Positions 1-9,934 of a stretch of DNA of 64,000 nt are shown one piece after another; position 1 is the stretch's first letter, and each line of letters opens with the position of its first letter. A program made the translations under genes and the position numbers. The stretch lies in NCBI RefSeq assembly GCF_014203535.1, contig NZ_JACHJI010000007.1:1-64000 (forward strand). Reading direction: 5' to 3'. The stretch comes from Streptomyces griseomycini (GTDB lineage Bacteria > Actinomycetota > Actinomycetes > Streptomycetales > Streptomycetaceae). A model generated the notes under the pieces. That model was not told the DNA's origin, made no database searches, and was given only the letters and a program-made list of their open reading frames with translations.

Positions 1-231
1 CGATCCACGGCCGCGACTGACGCTTCTCCATGCCCCGACCAACGAGCGGACAAGTCGACGGTCACTTGATCAACAACTTCTGTTAGGACCTCTTACTCCG
101 CTCCGTCGGCGTCCTTCCCGGCGGCACTGCCCGCGAGCGCCGGCGGGTGTTCCCGCCCCCGGTGAACCCCCGGACGGCAAGGGGGGCTAGCCCCAGTGCG
201 GCGGGTCCCCCGGCTGCCTACCGTGGGCCGC
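1..231. other. Left-edge stretch without a supported gene
   Basis: I see no convincing coding region here. An 8-bp palindrome TTGATCAA lies at 67-74 in a locally AT-richer patch (about 60-100) that may hold a promoter. A leftward ATG at 31-29 would give only ten codons before the window edge, too little to call. Confidence 0.4.
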
Positions 232-663
232 ATGACCGGAATGGACGCGCGGGACGCCGACCTGAAGAAGGAACTCAGCGCCACCCTGCAGGCCCGCAGG
301 GAACTGGGCGAGGAGTACGAGTCCGCGCTGGTCGACTCGTTCCTGGAGAAGGTCGACCAGCGCATCGACGGCGCGGTGGAGCGCCGGGTCCGCCGGCAGT
401 TCGCCGAGCAGCAGATGACGGTGGCCCGGGACTCGCGGGCGCCGAGGGCCACGGACACCTGGGGCGAGCGCTTCGGCTTCGGGATCGTCTCCCTGGTCCT
501 CGCGGTTCCGCTGTCCGCGATCGGCGGGGGCGTGGCTCACCTGCCCGGCCTGCTGGTCGCCTGGCTGGGCATCGTCGGCGTCAACGTCGTGCAGGCCGCC
601 CGCACCCGTCCGGGCCTGTTCGGCCGCCGCGGGTCCGGGCAGGACGGCGACTGGGACGACTGA
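232..663 (+). CDS. Small membrane protein of unknown function
   Basis: The 143-residue product starts MTGMDARDADLKKEL. Its first half is charged and helical, rich in Glu, Arg and Gln, and looks like a cytoplasmic helix or short coiled coil. The second half has two closely spaced hydrophobic stretches (roughly residues 83-122) and a short basic and acidic tail, which suggests a membrane-anchored protein with a two-helix hairpin. I chose the ATG at 232; a GTG at 196 in the same frame would add 12 residues without a better ribosome site. I recognise no family. It is followed by a clear hairpin at 678-730, so it is probably monocistronic. Confidence 0.7.
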   Translation: MTGMDARDADLKKELSATLQARRELGEEYESALVDSFLEKVDQRIDGAVERRVRRQFAEQQMTVARDSRAPRATDTWGERFGFGIVSLVLAVPLSAIGGGVAHLPGLLVAWLGIVGVNVVQAARTRPGLFGRRGSGQDGDWDD

Positions 664-677
664 CCGGGAGTGCGTGC

Positions 678-730
678 GCGGGGACCGCCGCACCCCCGTC
701 ACCGGGGGGCGGGACGACGGCGGTCCCCGC
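678..730 (+). terminator. Hairpin terminator after the small membrane protein
   Basis: A perfect 13-bp inverted repeat, arms 678-690 and 718-730, starts 15 bases after the stop codon at 663. No T-run follows, as is usual in Streptomyces. The rest of the 664-995 gap shows nothing else I can support. Confidence 0.6.
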
Positions 731-995
731 GGGGGGACGCGGGCCGGCCGGGCCGGGGTGCGCGTCCCTGGGCGTCCGTGGAGGTCCGGGAGCCGCTCCG
801 GAGGTCCTTGACGCCGCTGTGCAGCCGGCCGGAGCGGGGAGCCGCTCCCACTCCGCCGACATCCCTCAATCTGCCGGACGCGTGTTAAGCGAGTGCTGCG
901 CGGACGTGACACCCTCGTACCGCTTCCGCGAAGTCCACGAAGATCGCGAACACCCCGGCCGCCCGCCGTTCACGGCCGGTTCACCCGGCGCCCCG

Positions 996-2384
<1,389 letters not shown>

Positions 2385-2547
2385 CGTTGTCTCCGGATGC
2401 TGCAAAGGATGTGGTCGTGGTGGTGACGCCAGCCTAGGCCCTCCGGGTGCCGACCCCGGCCGGGTCGTTCACTCGTCGTCGCGATTGGACGACGGTCCGT
2501 ACGGGGCAAGCACTGGGTGTACGGGTTCGAGGAGGTGGCGGCGAGGC

Positions 2548-3567
2548 ATGACGAGCATGGCGAGGGCGAGGGTGGCCCGGCGGATCGCGGCCGGCGCGGC
2601 GTACGGCGGCGGGGGCATCGGACTGGCCGGAGCGGCCACCGTGGGCCTGCTGGTCGCCCAGGCCCAGCTGGCGCGGCGTCGGGTGGGCAATGGCGCGACT
2701 CCTCACGTACCGAACGCGGACGGCCTGTACGGCGCCGCCTACACGGTGCCCGGCGAACCGGCGCTGCGGCTGACCATGCTGGGCGACTCCACGGCCGCCG
2801 GCCAGGGCGTGCGCCGGGCCGGGCAGACCCCGGGCGCGCTGCTGGCGTCGGGCGTCGCCGCGATCGCGGAGCGTCCCGTGGGGCTGAGCACGGTCGCGGT
2901 GCCCGGTGCGTGCTCCGACGATCTGGACCGCCAGGTGACGCTGGCCCTCGCGGACCCGTCCCGGGTGCCCGACATCTGCGTGATCATGGTCGGCGCCAAC
3001 GACGTCACCCACCGCATGCCGCCCACCCGCTCGGTGCGCCACCTGTCCTCGGCGGTGCGCCGGCTGCGCACCGCCGGTGCGGAGGTCGTCGTCGGCACCT
3101 GTCCCGACCTCGGCTCGGTCGAGCCCGTCCGGCAGCCGCTGCGCTGGCTGGCCCGCCGCGCCTCCCGTCAGCTGGCGGCGGCCCAGACGATCGGCGTGGT
3201 CGAGCAGGGCGGGCGCACGGTGTCGCTGGGCGATCTGCTGGGCCCCGAGTTCGCCGCCAATCCGCGCGAGCTCTTCGGCCCGGACAGCTACCACCCCTCC
3301 GCGGAGGGGTACGCCACGGCCGCGATGGCGGTGCTGCCGACCGTCTGCGCCGCCCTGGGCCTGTGGCCCGCCGAGGAGGAGCGGCCCGACGCCGCCCGCC
3401 GCGAGGGCTTCCTCCCGGTGGCGCGGGCGGCGGCCGAGGCCGCGTCGGAGGCCGGCACGGAGGTCACCGCCGCGATGCCCGCGGGGCCGCGCGGCCCCTG
3501 GGCCCTGCTCAAGCGCCGTCGCCGCCGGCGGGTGCCGGAGCCGGAGCCCGCGGCTCCGCCGGTGTAG
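2548..3567 (+). CDS. SGNH/GDSL-family hydrolase with N-terminal membrane anchor
   Basis: Serine esterase or lipase-like hydrolase of 339 residues. The block I motif GDSTAAG puts the nucleophile at Ser81; block III is VGAND (Asn151); block V is DSYHP, with Asp246 and His249 completing the triad. Residues about 12-38 are glycine- and alanine-rich and hydrophobic and follow Arg residues, which fits an anchor or uncleaved signal, so the domain is probably outside the membrane. The tail is Pro/Arg-rich. The start is the ATG at 2548, with GGAGG at 2531-2535; an ATG three codons later is also possible. It is divergent from cystathionine beta-synthase, with the 2385-2547 gap holding both promoters. 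The substrate cannot be told from sequence. Confidence 0.85.
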   Translation: MTSMARARVARRIAAGAAYGGGGIGLAGAATVGLLVAQAQLARRRVGNGATPHVPNADGLYGAAYTVPGEPALRLTMLGDSTAAGQGVRRAGQTPGALLASGVAAIAERPVGLSTVAVPGACSDDLDRQVTLALADPSRVPDICVIMVGANDVTHRMPPTRSVRHLSSAVRRLRTAGAEVVVGTCPDLGSVEPVRQPLRWLARRASRQLAAAQTIGVVEQGGRTVSLGDLLGPEFAANPRELFGPDSYHPSAEGYATAAMAVLPTVCAALGLWPAEEERPDAARREGFLPVARAAAEAASEAGTEVTAAMPAGPRGPWALLKRRRRRRVPEPEPAAPPV

Positions 3568-3623
3568 GGGTGAACGGTGCCGCGGCCGGGGAGTCCCGAC
3601 CGTCCGCAGCCGCGGACAGGGAG

Positions 3624-3642
3624 CCAAGCAAGCGCTTAGAAA
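3624..3642. promoter_or_regulatory. Candidate operator before the thiolase gene
   Basis: The centre AAGCGCTT (3630-3637) is a perfect 8-bp palindrome, embedded in a partly symmetric AAGCAAGCGCTTAGAA. Operators of this general look are known for TetR-family regulators of lipid genes, and the next gene is a thiolase. The assignment is an inference; no regulator gene lies next to it. Confidence 0.35.
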
Positions 3643-3766
3643 GTTGCGGTCCATGTCACACCGCGACACCCGTGACCCCGTCCGTACGTCCGGGTAACTT
3701 CCCAAGCAGCCCTGCCCGACCACCGGGTACGCCCGCCCGTCGTCCGACCACCCCTCAGGAGCCGTG

Positions 3767-4987
3767 ATGCCCGAAGCCGTGATCGTCTCAGCCGCCCGCT
3801 CCCCCATCGGCCGTGCCTTCAAGGGCTCCCTGAAGGACCTGCGCCCGGACGACCTGACCGCCACGATCATCCAGGCCGCCCTCGCCAAGGTCCCCGAGCT
3901 GGACCCCGAGGACATCGACGACCTGATGCTCGGCTGCGGCCTCCCCGGCGGCGAGCAGGGCAACAACCTCGGCCGGGTCGTCGCCGTGCAGATGGGGATG
4001 GACCACCTCCCCGGCTGCACCGTCACCCGGTACTGCTCCTCGTCCCTGCAGACCTCCCGCATGGCCCTGCACGCCATCAAGGCCGGCGAGGGCGACGTCT
4101 TCATCTCGGCCGGCGTCGAGACGGTCTCCCGCTACGCCAAGGGCAACTCCGACAGCCTCCCGGACACCCGCAACCCGCTGTTCGCGGAGGCCGAGGCCCG
4201 CACCGCCGCCGTCGCGGAGCAGGAGGGCACCACCTGGCACGACCCGCGCGAGGACGGCCTGCTGCCCGACCCGTACATCGCGATGGGCCAGACCGCCGAG
4301 AACCTGGCCCGGTGGAAGGGCGTCACCCGCCAGGAGATGGACGAGTTCGGCGTCCGCTCGCAGAACCTCGCCGAGGAAGCCATCAAGAACGGCTTCTGGG
4401 AGCGCGAGATCACCCCGGTGACGCTCCCGGACGGCACGGTGATCAGCAAGGACGACGGCCCCCGCCCCGGCGTCACCATGGAGGGCGTGGCGGGCCTGAA
4501 GCCGGTCTTCCGCCCCGACGGCCTGGTCACCGCCGGCAACTGCTGCCCGCTGAACGACGGCGCCGCCGCGCTCGTCATCATGAGCGACACCAAGGCCCGC
4601 GAGCTCGGCCTCACCCCGCTCGCCCGGATCGTCTCCACCGGCGTCTCCGGCCTCTCCCCGGAGATCATGGGCCTCGGCCCGGTCGAGGCGAGCAGGCAGG
4701 CCCTGTCCCGCGCCGGCCTGACCGTCGACGACATCGACCTGGTCGAGATCAACGAGGCGTTCGCCGCCCAGGTGATCCCCTCCTACCGCGACCTCGGCAT
4801 CCCGCTGGAGAAGCTGAACGTCAACGGCGGCGCCATCGCCGTCGGCCACCCCTTCGGCATGACCGGCGCCCGCATCACCACCACGCTCATCAACTCCCTC
4901 CAGTTCCACGACAAGCAGTTCGGCCTGGAGACGATGTGCGTCGGCGGCGGCCAGGGCATGGCGATGGTCATCGAGCGTCTGAGCTGA
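3767..4987 (+). CDS. Acetyl-CoA C-acyltransferase (thiolase)
   Basis: Thiolase-fold enzyme of 406 residues, normal family length. It carries the nucleophilic cysteine in VTRYCSSSLQ (Cys90), the NEAFA motif near residue 329, the catalytic histidine in VGHPFGMTGAR (His361) and the second cysteine in CVGGGQG (Cys391). The reaction is reversible Claisen condensation or thiolysis of acyl-CoA. Whether it serves beta-oxidation or acetoacetyl-CoA synthesis cannot be decided here. The start at ATG 3767 has AGGAG 5 nt upstream; a GTG just before it (3764) is less well spaced. It stands alone between a candidate operator at 3630 and a strong hairpin at 5035-5069, so it is probably transcribed by itself. 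Confidence 0.93.
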   Translation: MPEAVIVSAARSPIGRAFKGSLKDLRPDDLTATIIQAALAKVPELDPEDIDDLMLGCGLPGGEQGNNLGRVVAVQMGMDHLPGCTVTRYCSSSLQTSRMALHAIKAGEGDVFISAGVETVSRYAKGNSDSLPDTRNPLFAEAEARTAAVAEQEGTTWHDPREDGLLPDPYIAMGQTAENLARWKGVTRQEMDEFGVRSQNLAEEAIKNGFWEREITPVTLPDGTVISKDDGPRPGVTMEGVAGLKPVFRPDGLVTAGNCCPLNDGAAALVIMSDTKARELGLTPLARIVSTGVSGLSPEIMGLGPVEASRQALSRAGLTVDDIDLVEINEAFAAQVIPSYRDLGIPLEKLNVNGGAIAVGHPFGMTGARITTTLINSLQFHDKQFGLETMCVGGGQGMAMVIERLS

Positions 4988-5034
4988 GCCCCGCGTCCGC
5001 ACCGTAGCCGTCGCGGCACGGCCCGTGAGGCACA

Positions 5035-5069
5035 GGCCCGGGATCCCGGTCGCTCCGGGGTCCCGGGCC
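5035..5069 (+). terminator. Terminator after the thiolase
   Basis: Inverted repeat with 15-bp arms (5035-5049 and 5055-5069), one mismatch and a 5-nt loop, 47 bases after the stop codon. Confidence 0.75.
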
Positions 5070-5266
5070 GTTCCGTGATCCAATCTCCCCCAGGATGTGA
5101 CCTATCTCCCCCTCCGAGGGGATCCACGCAGGTCAGAAGCGTTCCCCTACCAGGCCCGGAACCACTCCTCTGTCCGTTTCGTGACGTTACGCACTGACAG
5201 ATGGTTAGTCCGCCCTTCAAGCTGATGTAGGAAGTCGGGGGTCGACTTTGAACCGGGAGTACGTCA

Positions 5267-6046
5267 GTGAGCGCCATGCCGATCGCCCTGCTGATCACCA
5301 CGGCCGCCACCGGCGCCGTGGGCGTCGCGGTCCTGCGCAGCATCATGGTGCTGCGCCGACAGGTCGCGGCCCTGCACACCGAGCTGGCCGGGTACCGCGC
5401 CGGCACGGCGCGCGGGCTCGTCCCCTCCGCCCGCGCCGCCGACGCCGACGAGATACGCGCGGCCGTGGCCGACGCGCTCGCCGAGGAACGGGAGCGGGAG
5501 CTCGCCGAGGCACGGGCCTTCTGGGCCGCCCAGGAGGCCCGCGACGGGGCCGACACGCCCTTGCTGCTGGGTCTGGCCGACAGCGAGCTGTTCCTGCCCC
5601 GACAGGCCGATTTCGCGGGCCTGGAGCCGGTGGCCGAAGCGGCCGCCGACGCCGACGAGCACCCGGGGGACTCCCCGGAGCTGGCCGCGGCCCGCCGCCG
5701 CCACCCCTCGCACCCGGACTTCGTGCCGAACCCGTCGCCGACCGTGAACGACCACGAGCGCACGGTGGCCACGCTGGAGGAACTGGCCGCCTCCCGCGTG
5801 GAGCTGACCGACGTCCGCCCGGGCCCGCTGGGCACCCTGGACGTCTACGTGTTCGCCGACGGGACGACGCTGTGCATGACGCCGGGCCACCGCGAGACCG
5901 CCGAACGCCTGGCCGCGGCCCTGCGGGCGGGCGAGACCCCGTTCCTGCTGGGCGGCTCGGGCGTCTCGGGGGCGTACACGCTGACCTTCTCCTGCGGCGA
6001 GGAGAACGTCTACGTCCTGGCGGACCGCGTCATCGCGTCCCTCTGA
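5267..6046 (+). CDS. Membrane-anchored protein of unknown function
   Basis: The 259-residue product has one hydrophobic segment at the extreme N-terminus (about residues 4-25). A long Ala/Glu/Arg-rich helix with coiled-coil character follows, then an acidic linker, and a compact C-terminal domain (about 160-259) with alternating beta-like segments. This looks like a single-pass protein with a cytoplasmic domain. The start is GTG 5267 with GGGAG at 5255-5259. The upstream 200 bases are locally AT-richer and probably contain its promoter. I know of no characterised family. The next gene (6139-6450) is convergent. Confidence 0.75.
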   Translation: MSAMPIALLITTAATGAVGVAVLRSIMVLRRQVAALHTELAGYRAGTARGLVPSARAADADEIRAAVADALAEERERELAEARAFWAAQEARDGADTPLLLGLADSELFLPRQADFAGLEPVAEAAADADEHPGDSPELAAARRRHPSHPDFVPNPSPTVNDHERTVATLEELAASRVELTDVRPGPLGTLDVYVFADGTTLCMTPGHRETAERLAAALRAGETPFLLGGSGVSGAYTLTFSCGEENVYVLADRVIASL

Positions 6047-6138
6047 CCTCCCGCCGACGTCCCTCTCCGACGCCTCTCCGACACCCTCCGGCGCGCCTCG
6101 GGGCCGCCGCCGGACCGTTCGCGCGCCGGTCGCCGCCG

Positions 6139-6450
6139 TCAGACGCCGGCGCGTTTGCGCGCCTCCTCCACCAGCCGCGCCGCCTCCTCGACCTCGTCCT
6201 CGGACTTCAGTACGAGGGCCAGGTCGTGACCGGCGACGGTGATCTGGTCGGCGGCGGCGAACATCCCGGCGTCGGGCATCTCGCGGGGCTCGGTGCCCGG
6301 CTCCTCGACGAGCTGCGTCCGCCGCGCCAACTCCCTGGCCAGGGCGAGCGCTTCGGCGGCCGCTCCCCGTTGCAGGCGGCTCTGCGGCGCGGCCCGCAGA
6401 CGGTCGGCGAAATGATCCACGGCACGGGTGAGGGGCGTCGTATCAACCAC
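6139..6450 (-). CDS. Small helical protein of unknown function
   Basis: The 103-residue product is acidic and almost entirely alpha-helical by composition, with a helical N-terminal half and a C-terminal segment DEVEEAARLVEEARKR. The start is a GTG at 6450 with only a weak ribosome site. It is convergent with the preceding gene and divergent from the DUF4287 gene at 6553. I do not recognise the family. Codon use is typical of the window, which supports it being real. Confidence 0.6.
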   Translation of the reverse strand: MVDTTPLTRAVDHFADRLRAAPQSRLQRGAAAEALALARELARRTQLVEEPGTEPREMPDAGMFAAADQITVAGHDLALVLKSEDEVEEAARLVEEARKRAGV

Positions 6451-6552
6451 GCGGCGAGCGTACGCGGACCGGCGGGACTGTTGCCAACGTGCGAGCGCTC
6501 AGGCACGGTGAGCTGAAGGACCGGCTTACATCCCCTGCGTCCGGAGGCGCCG

Positions 6553-6780
6553 ATGTCCCAAGTCTTCTCCGAAGAGACCCACCGCAACATGCTCGCCCGC
6601 ATCCCCCACTGCACCGGTCGTGAGATCGCCGACTGGCTGCGCACCGTCGAGGAAGGCCCGGCTCTCCGCTTCGAGGAGAAGGTCAGCTGGCTCCGGCACG
6701 AGTACGACCTGGCGTACGGCCACGCCAAGGCGATCATCCACGAGTACGACCTGAGGAGGGCCGCGCGCAAACTGCTCTAG
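6553..6780 (+). CDS. DUF4287-type small protein
   Basis: The 75-residue product matches the short DUF4287 pattern: a TGREIADWLRTV segment, a central SWLRHEYDLAYGHA and a final IIHEYD. The family is small and cytosolic, with unknown biochemical role. A strong GGAGG at 6542-6546 precedes ATG 6553. A perfect hairpin follows at 6821-6848, shared with the convergent gene on the other strand. Confidence 0.8.
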   Translation: MSQVFSEETHRNMLARIPHCTGREIADWLRTVEEGPALRFEEKVSWLRHEYDLAYGHAKAIIHEYDLRRAARKLL

Positions 6781-6820
6781 CGCGCGTTTTCCCGCATGCC
6801 GTGAACGGCCGTGGACGACG

Positions 6821-6848
6821 GAGGGCCCCGGGTGAACCCGGGGCCCTC
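6821..6848. terminator. Bidirectional terminator hairpin
   Basis: Perfect 12-bp inverted repeat, arms 6821-6832 and 6837-6848, with a TGAA tetraloop, midway between two convergent genes. Confidence 0.85.
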
Positions 6849-6894
6849 ACACGTGTCCGGCACCTGCCGTGCGGACCGCTGGTCGTCGCTGCCG

Positions 6895-7803
6895 CTAGTC
6901 GTTGCTGCTGAGGATCGAGATGAGCCTCAGGAACTCCAGGTAGAGCCACACCAGCGTCAGCGTCAGGCCGAAGGCCGCGAACCAGGCCTCCTCGCGCGGG
7001 GCGCCGTAGGCGATGCCGTCCTCGACCTGCTTGAAGTCCAGGGCGAGGAAGCAGGCGCCGAGGATGATGCCGACGACGCCGAAGAGGACGCCGAGCGCAC
7101 CGCTGCGGAAGCCGAGGCCGTCACCGCCGCCGAACACCGCGAACAGCAGGTTCACGGACATCAGCAGGATGAAGCCGAGCGCGGCCGCCATCACGAAGCC
7201 GTAGAAGCGGCGGTTGACGCGGATCCAGCCCGCCTTGTACGCCACCAGCACACCGGCGAAGACCGCCATGGTGCCGATCACCGCCTGCATGGCCGCGCCG
7301 TCGGCGATGCGGTTGTCGACGATGCTGGAGATGACGCCGAGGAAGACGCCCTCGAACGCGGCGTACGTCAGGATCAGCGCGGGCGAGGCCTTGCGCTTGA
7401 AGGACTGGACGAGCGCCAGGACCATGCCGATCAGCGCGGCGCCGATGCCGATGCCGTAGGACCGGCCGATGTTGGCGTCGTCGACCGGCAGCAGGGCCCA
7501 GGACAGCGCCGCGGTCACGATGAGCACGCCGAGCGTGCTCCCCGTGCGCATGACGACGTCGTCGATGGTCATCCGGCCGGTGGTGGCCGGCGCCTGCGGC
7601 GGCGCGCCGTGCTGCAGGTCCTGCTGCGCGTAGGGGTTCTGGGCGTACGGGTTCTGCGCGTAGGGGTTGCCCGTCGGCTGCGCGTACGGGTTGCCCTGGG
7701 TGGCGACAGCGGGACCCCCGGCCTGCGGCGCGGTGTTGAAGCCCGCGTAGCCGTTGTCGCGGCTGAACCCCCGTCGCGAGAAGACCGGGTTTCTGCTCCT
7801 CAT
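6895..7803 (-). CDS. Bax inhibitor-1/YccA-family membrane protein
   Basis: Integral membrane protein of 302 residues. After a cytoplasmic N-terminus of about 80 residues it has about seven hydrophobic helices (roughly 88-290), including the family-like LTYAAFEGVFLGVISS and a C-terminal TLTLVWLYLEFLRLIS segment. BI-1 relatives act as pH-sensitive calcium leak channels in some bacteria; the role here is unknown. The N-terminal part contains four NPYAQ repeats, a low-complexity Asn/Pro/Tyr/Gln tract. I place the start at ATG 7803, preceded by GGAGG; a longer reading to 7842 lacks a ribosome site. It ends at the shared hairpin at 6821-6848. Confidence 0.9.
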   Translation of the reverse strand: MRSRNPVFSRRGFSRDNGYAGFNTAPQAGGPAVATQGNPYAQPTGNPYAQNPYAQNPYAQQDLQHGAPPQAPATTGRMTIDDVVMRTGSTLGVLIVTAALSWALLPVDDANIGRSYGIGIGAALIGMVLALVQSFKRKASPALILTYAAFEGVFLGVISSIVDNRIADGAAMQAVIGTMAVFAGVLVAYKAGWIRVNRRFYGFVMAAALGFILLMSVNLLFAVFGGGDGLGFRSGALGVLFGVVGIILGACFLALDFKQVEDGIAYGAPREEAWFAAFGLTLTLVWLYLEFLRLISILSSND

Positions 7804-8042
7804 TTCACTCCTCCATGGCCGCACAGCGCGGCCTTGGCTCAAGAGTAATAGGTAGGCAAAGGAATGACCCTAATGCTTGGGGAGGATCTTTCCCTCGTCG
7901 TGCTGCGCAACACGCTACGCGGGTTCGTGATTCCCCTCACCGCGGGGACCCGAACCATGACCGACCCGGTACCCGTCCGGAACCGGCCGGAGATCGTCCG
8001 CTCGCCCCGGCCGCGGCCGCACGTCCGCGCTCCGGCACGCGC

Positions 8043-9218
8043 TCACCCCAGGGGAAAGCCGGTGTAGGCCTCGGCGAGGTCGGTCTCGGCGGCGCGGGAG
8101 GAGGTGATCCGTTCCAGCCGGGCCAGCTGCAGGCGGTCCTCGAAGGCGGTGGCGTCCGGGGCGCGGTGCAGCAGGGCGGTCATGTCGTGGGAGAACCGCT
8201 CGGCCTGCCAGACCCGGCGCAGGCAGGTCGCGGAGTAGGCGTCGAGAAGCTCGTCGGACCCCGTCTCCTTCCGGTGCGCCAGCGCCCGCGCGAGGGTCAC
8301 CACGTCCCCGACGGCGAGGTTCAGCCCCTTGGCCCCGGTCGGCGGCACGATGTGCGCCGCGTCCCCGGCCAGGAAGAGCCGGCCGTACCGCATCGGCTCG
8401 TGGACGTAGGAGCGCATGGGGGTGACCGACTTCTGGGTGACGGGGCCGCGTCGCAGCGTCCAGTCGTCGGCGGTCCCGAGGCGGCGCTCCAGCTCCCGCC
8501 AGACGTCCTCGTCGCTCCACTCCTCCGGCTCCGTCCCCTCCGGCACCTGGAGGTAGAGGCGGGAGACGGACGGGGAGCGCATGGACAGCAGGGCGAAGCC
8601 GCGGTCGTGGCGGGCGTAGACCAGCTCGTCGTGGGAGGGCGGCACGTCGGCGAGGATGCCGAGCCAGCCGAAGGGGTACGTCCGCTCGAAGACCCGGGAG
8701 ACCCCGGCGGGGACGGCCGCGCGGGACACGCCCCAGAAGCCGTCGCAGCCGGCCACGTAGTCGCACTCCAGGACGTCCTCGCGGCCCTGGTGGCGGAAGC
8801 GGACGCGCGGGGCGGCGGTGTCGGCGCCCTCGACGGCCAGCGCCTCGGCCTCGAAGAGCAGCGGGCCGCCCTCGGCGAACCGGAGGGCGATGAGGTCCCT
8901 GCAGACCTCGGTCTGCGCGTAGACCATGACCGACCGGCCGCCGGTGAGGGCGGGGAAGTCGACCCGGTGGCGGCGGCGCCCGAAGCGCAGCTCGATGCCG
9001 TCGTGCCGCAGCCCCTCGCGGTCCATCCGCGCCCCGGCCCCGGCCGCGCGCAGCACGTCCACCGTGCCCTGCTCGAGGATCCCGGCCCGCTGCCGGTGCT
9101 CGACGTAGGCGCGGTCGCGGGCCTCCAGGACGACCGAGTCGATGCCGGCGCCGTGCAGCAGCCGGGCGAGCAGGAGGCCGGCGGGGCCGGCTCCGATGAT
9201 GCCGACGGTGGTGCGCAT
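8043..9218 (-). CDS. pobA: 4-Hydroxybenzoate 3-monooxygenase
   Basis: Flavoprotein hydroxylase of 391 residues that uses FAD and NAD(P)H to convert 4-hydroxybenzoate to protocatechuate, the entry to the beta-ketoadipate pathway. Visible motifs are the N-terminal dinucleotide fold IIGAGPAGLL (Gly9-Gly14), the CDGFWGVSR segment typical of this hydroxylase group, and the FAD-binding LFLAGDAAHIVPP region near residue 285. Length matches PobA. The start at ATG 9218 has AAGGG 8 nt upstream; the frame is open further but without a ribosome site. It lies downstream of bldA on the same strand, separated by a hairpin. An inverted repeat at 9265-9280 just before it is a likely operator; PobR-type regulators control this gene in other bacteria. 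Confidence 0.93.
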   Translation of the reverse strand: MRTTVGIIGAGPAGLLLARLLHGAGIDSVVLEARDRAYVEHRQRAGILEQGTVDVLRAAGAGARMDREGLRHDGIELRFGRRRHRVDFPALTGGRSVMVYAQTEVCRDLIALRFAEGGPLLFEAEALAVEGADTAAPRVRFRHQGREDVLECDYVAGCDGFWGVSRAAVPAGVSRVFERTYPFGWLGILADVPPSHDELVYARHDRGFALLSMRSPSVSRLYLQVPEGTEPEEWSDEDVWRELERRLGTADDWTLRRGPVTQKSVTPMRSYVHEPMRYGRLFLAGDAAHIVPPTGAKGLNLAVGDVVTLARALAHRKETGSDELLDAYSATCLRRVWQAERFSHDMTALLHRAPDATAFEDRLQLARLERITSSRAAETDLAEAYTGFPLG

Positions 9219-9264
9219 CGGTCGTTCCCTTCGCGCGTGCGGTACGGGACCCGTGGTTCGTCTG

Positions 9265-9280
9265 GTGAAATTTCCTTCAC
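9265..9280. promoter_or_regulatory. Candidate pobA operator
   Basis: The 16-bp element GTGAAATTTCCTTCAC has perfect 5-bp arms (GTGAA/TTCAC) around a 6-bp AT-rich centre, 46 bp upstream of the pobA start codon. Its position fits a repressor or activator site. The regulator is not in this window. Confidence 0.5.
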
Positions 9281-9334
9281 TCGAACCGGGCGTGAGTCTC
9301 CAGCCTCGTGCGCCCGGTGTCAACGGTTCCCCGG

Positions 9335-9360
9335 GGGACGGTCTCCCGCGCGACCGTCCC
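9335..9360 (-). terminator. Likely bldA terminator
   Basis: Perfect 9-bp inverted repeat, arms 9335-9343 and 9352-9360, 8-nt loop, about 80 bases downstream of the tRNA 3' end on the minus strand and before pobA. Confidence 0.5.
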
Positions 9361-9438
9361 GCACCCCCCGCGCAGCGCGGCGCCGCGTCGCCGGGTCGGG
9401 GTCGGGAGTGTGCACGCGTTAAGGGGAGGCGCGCGCGG

Positions 9439-9525
9439 TGGTGCCCGGAGCCGGACTCGAACCGGCACGCCCGCTCAGGGGCAGCGAGGTTTAAGCTCGC
9501 CGTGTCTGCATTCCACCATCCGGGC
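9439..9525 (-). tRNA. bldA: tRNA-Leu, anticodon UAA (reads UUA)
   Basis: Read on the minus strand, an 87-nt class II tRNA begins GCCCGGA and ends TCCGGGC-A-CCA, so CCA is encoded. The anticodon stem GCGAG/CTCGC encloses the loop CTTAAAC, which gives anticodon TAA (plus-strand 9491-9493). A long variable arm and a GGTTCGAGTCC T-arm are present, as expected for tRNA-Leu. In Streptomyces the only tRNA that reads UUA is bldA, whose product allows translation of rare TTA-containing developmental and antibiotic-regulatory genes. A weak minus-strand -10-like TAGGCT lies at 9559-9554. Identification rests directly on the anticodon; the name follows from established Streptomyces biology. Confidence 0.96.
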
Positions 9526-9769
9526 AGGCCATGGGCCCCGCTTCGCGGTTCCGAGCCTATCGGGACCCCTCCCCCGGACAGCGGCGGGATGAGCCGATCT
9601 TGTCTTATTTTATTGGCGCCTGAGGGAGCATCAGCAATCGGAACGCGCCGTCAGCACGTGCCGACAGCCTTGCGCGTGACGATCGGCCGCGCATGCGGAT
9701 TGACGGAATTTCACCGTCTGGGCATGGAGACTCCACCCGTTCTCGTCACGGCCGCCCCCAGGGGCCGCC

Positions 9770-9787
9770 GTCATCCCCAGGTATGAC
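9770..9787. promoter_or_regulatory. Inverted repeat before the first ABC transporter
   Basis: GTCAT-N8-ATGAC (9770-9774 and 9783-9787) lies about 150 bp upstream of the ATPase start. It is an operator-like symmetric element. The rest of 9526-9934 holds the bldA promoter region on the minus strand and an AT-rich patch at 9600-9615; no gene is supported there. Confidence 0.35.
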
Positions 9788-9934
9788 GCCTCCCCCGGCG
9801 GTCCGCCCGAAGTCGCCCCCCGGAACCGGAACAGCGGCTGACTACACGGCGGCAAACCGGCGGAACGATGGATCACGTCCCCGAAACGTTCCGGGACGTC
9901 CCGAGAGCACGTCGTCCTGACAGGAGTGTCATCC

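Noticed and set aside
1..31. Leftward ATG at 31 as a partial gene start
   Set aside because: Only ten codons before the edge and no good ribosome site.
7864..8067. 67-codon rightward frame between BI-1 and pobA
   Set aside because: Composition unlike real genes here and it runs into the end of pobA.
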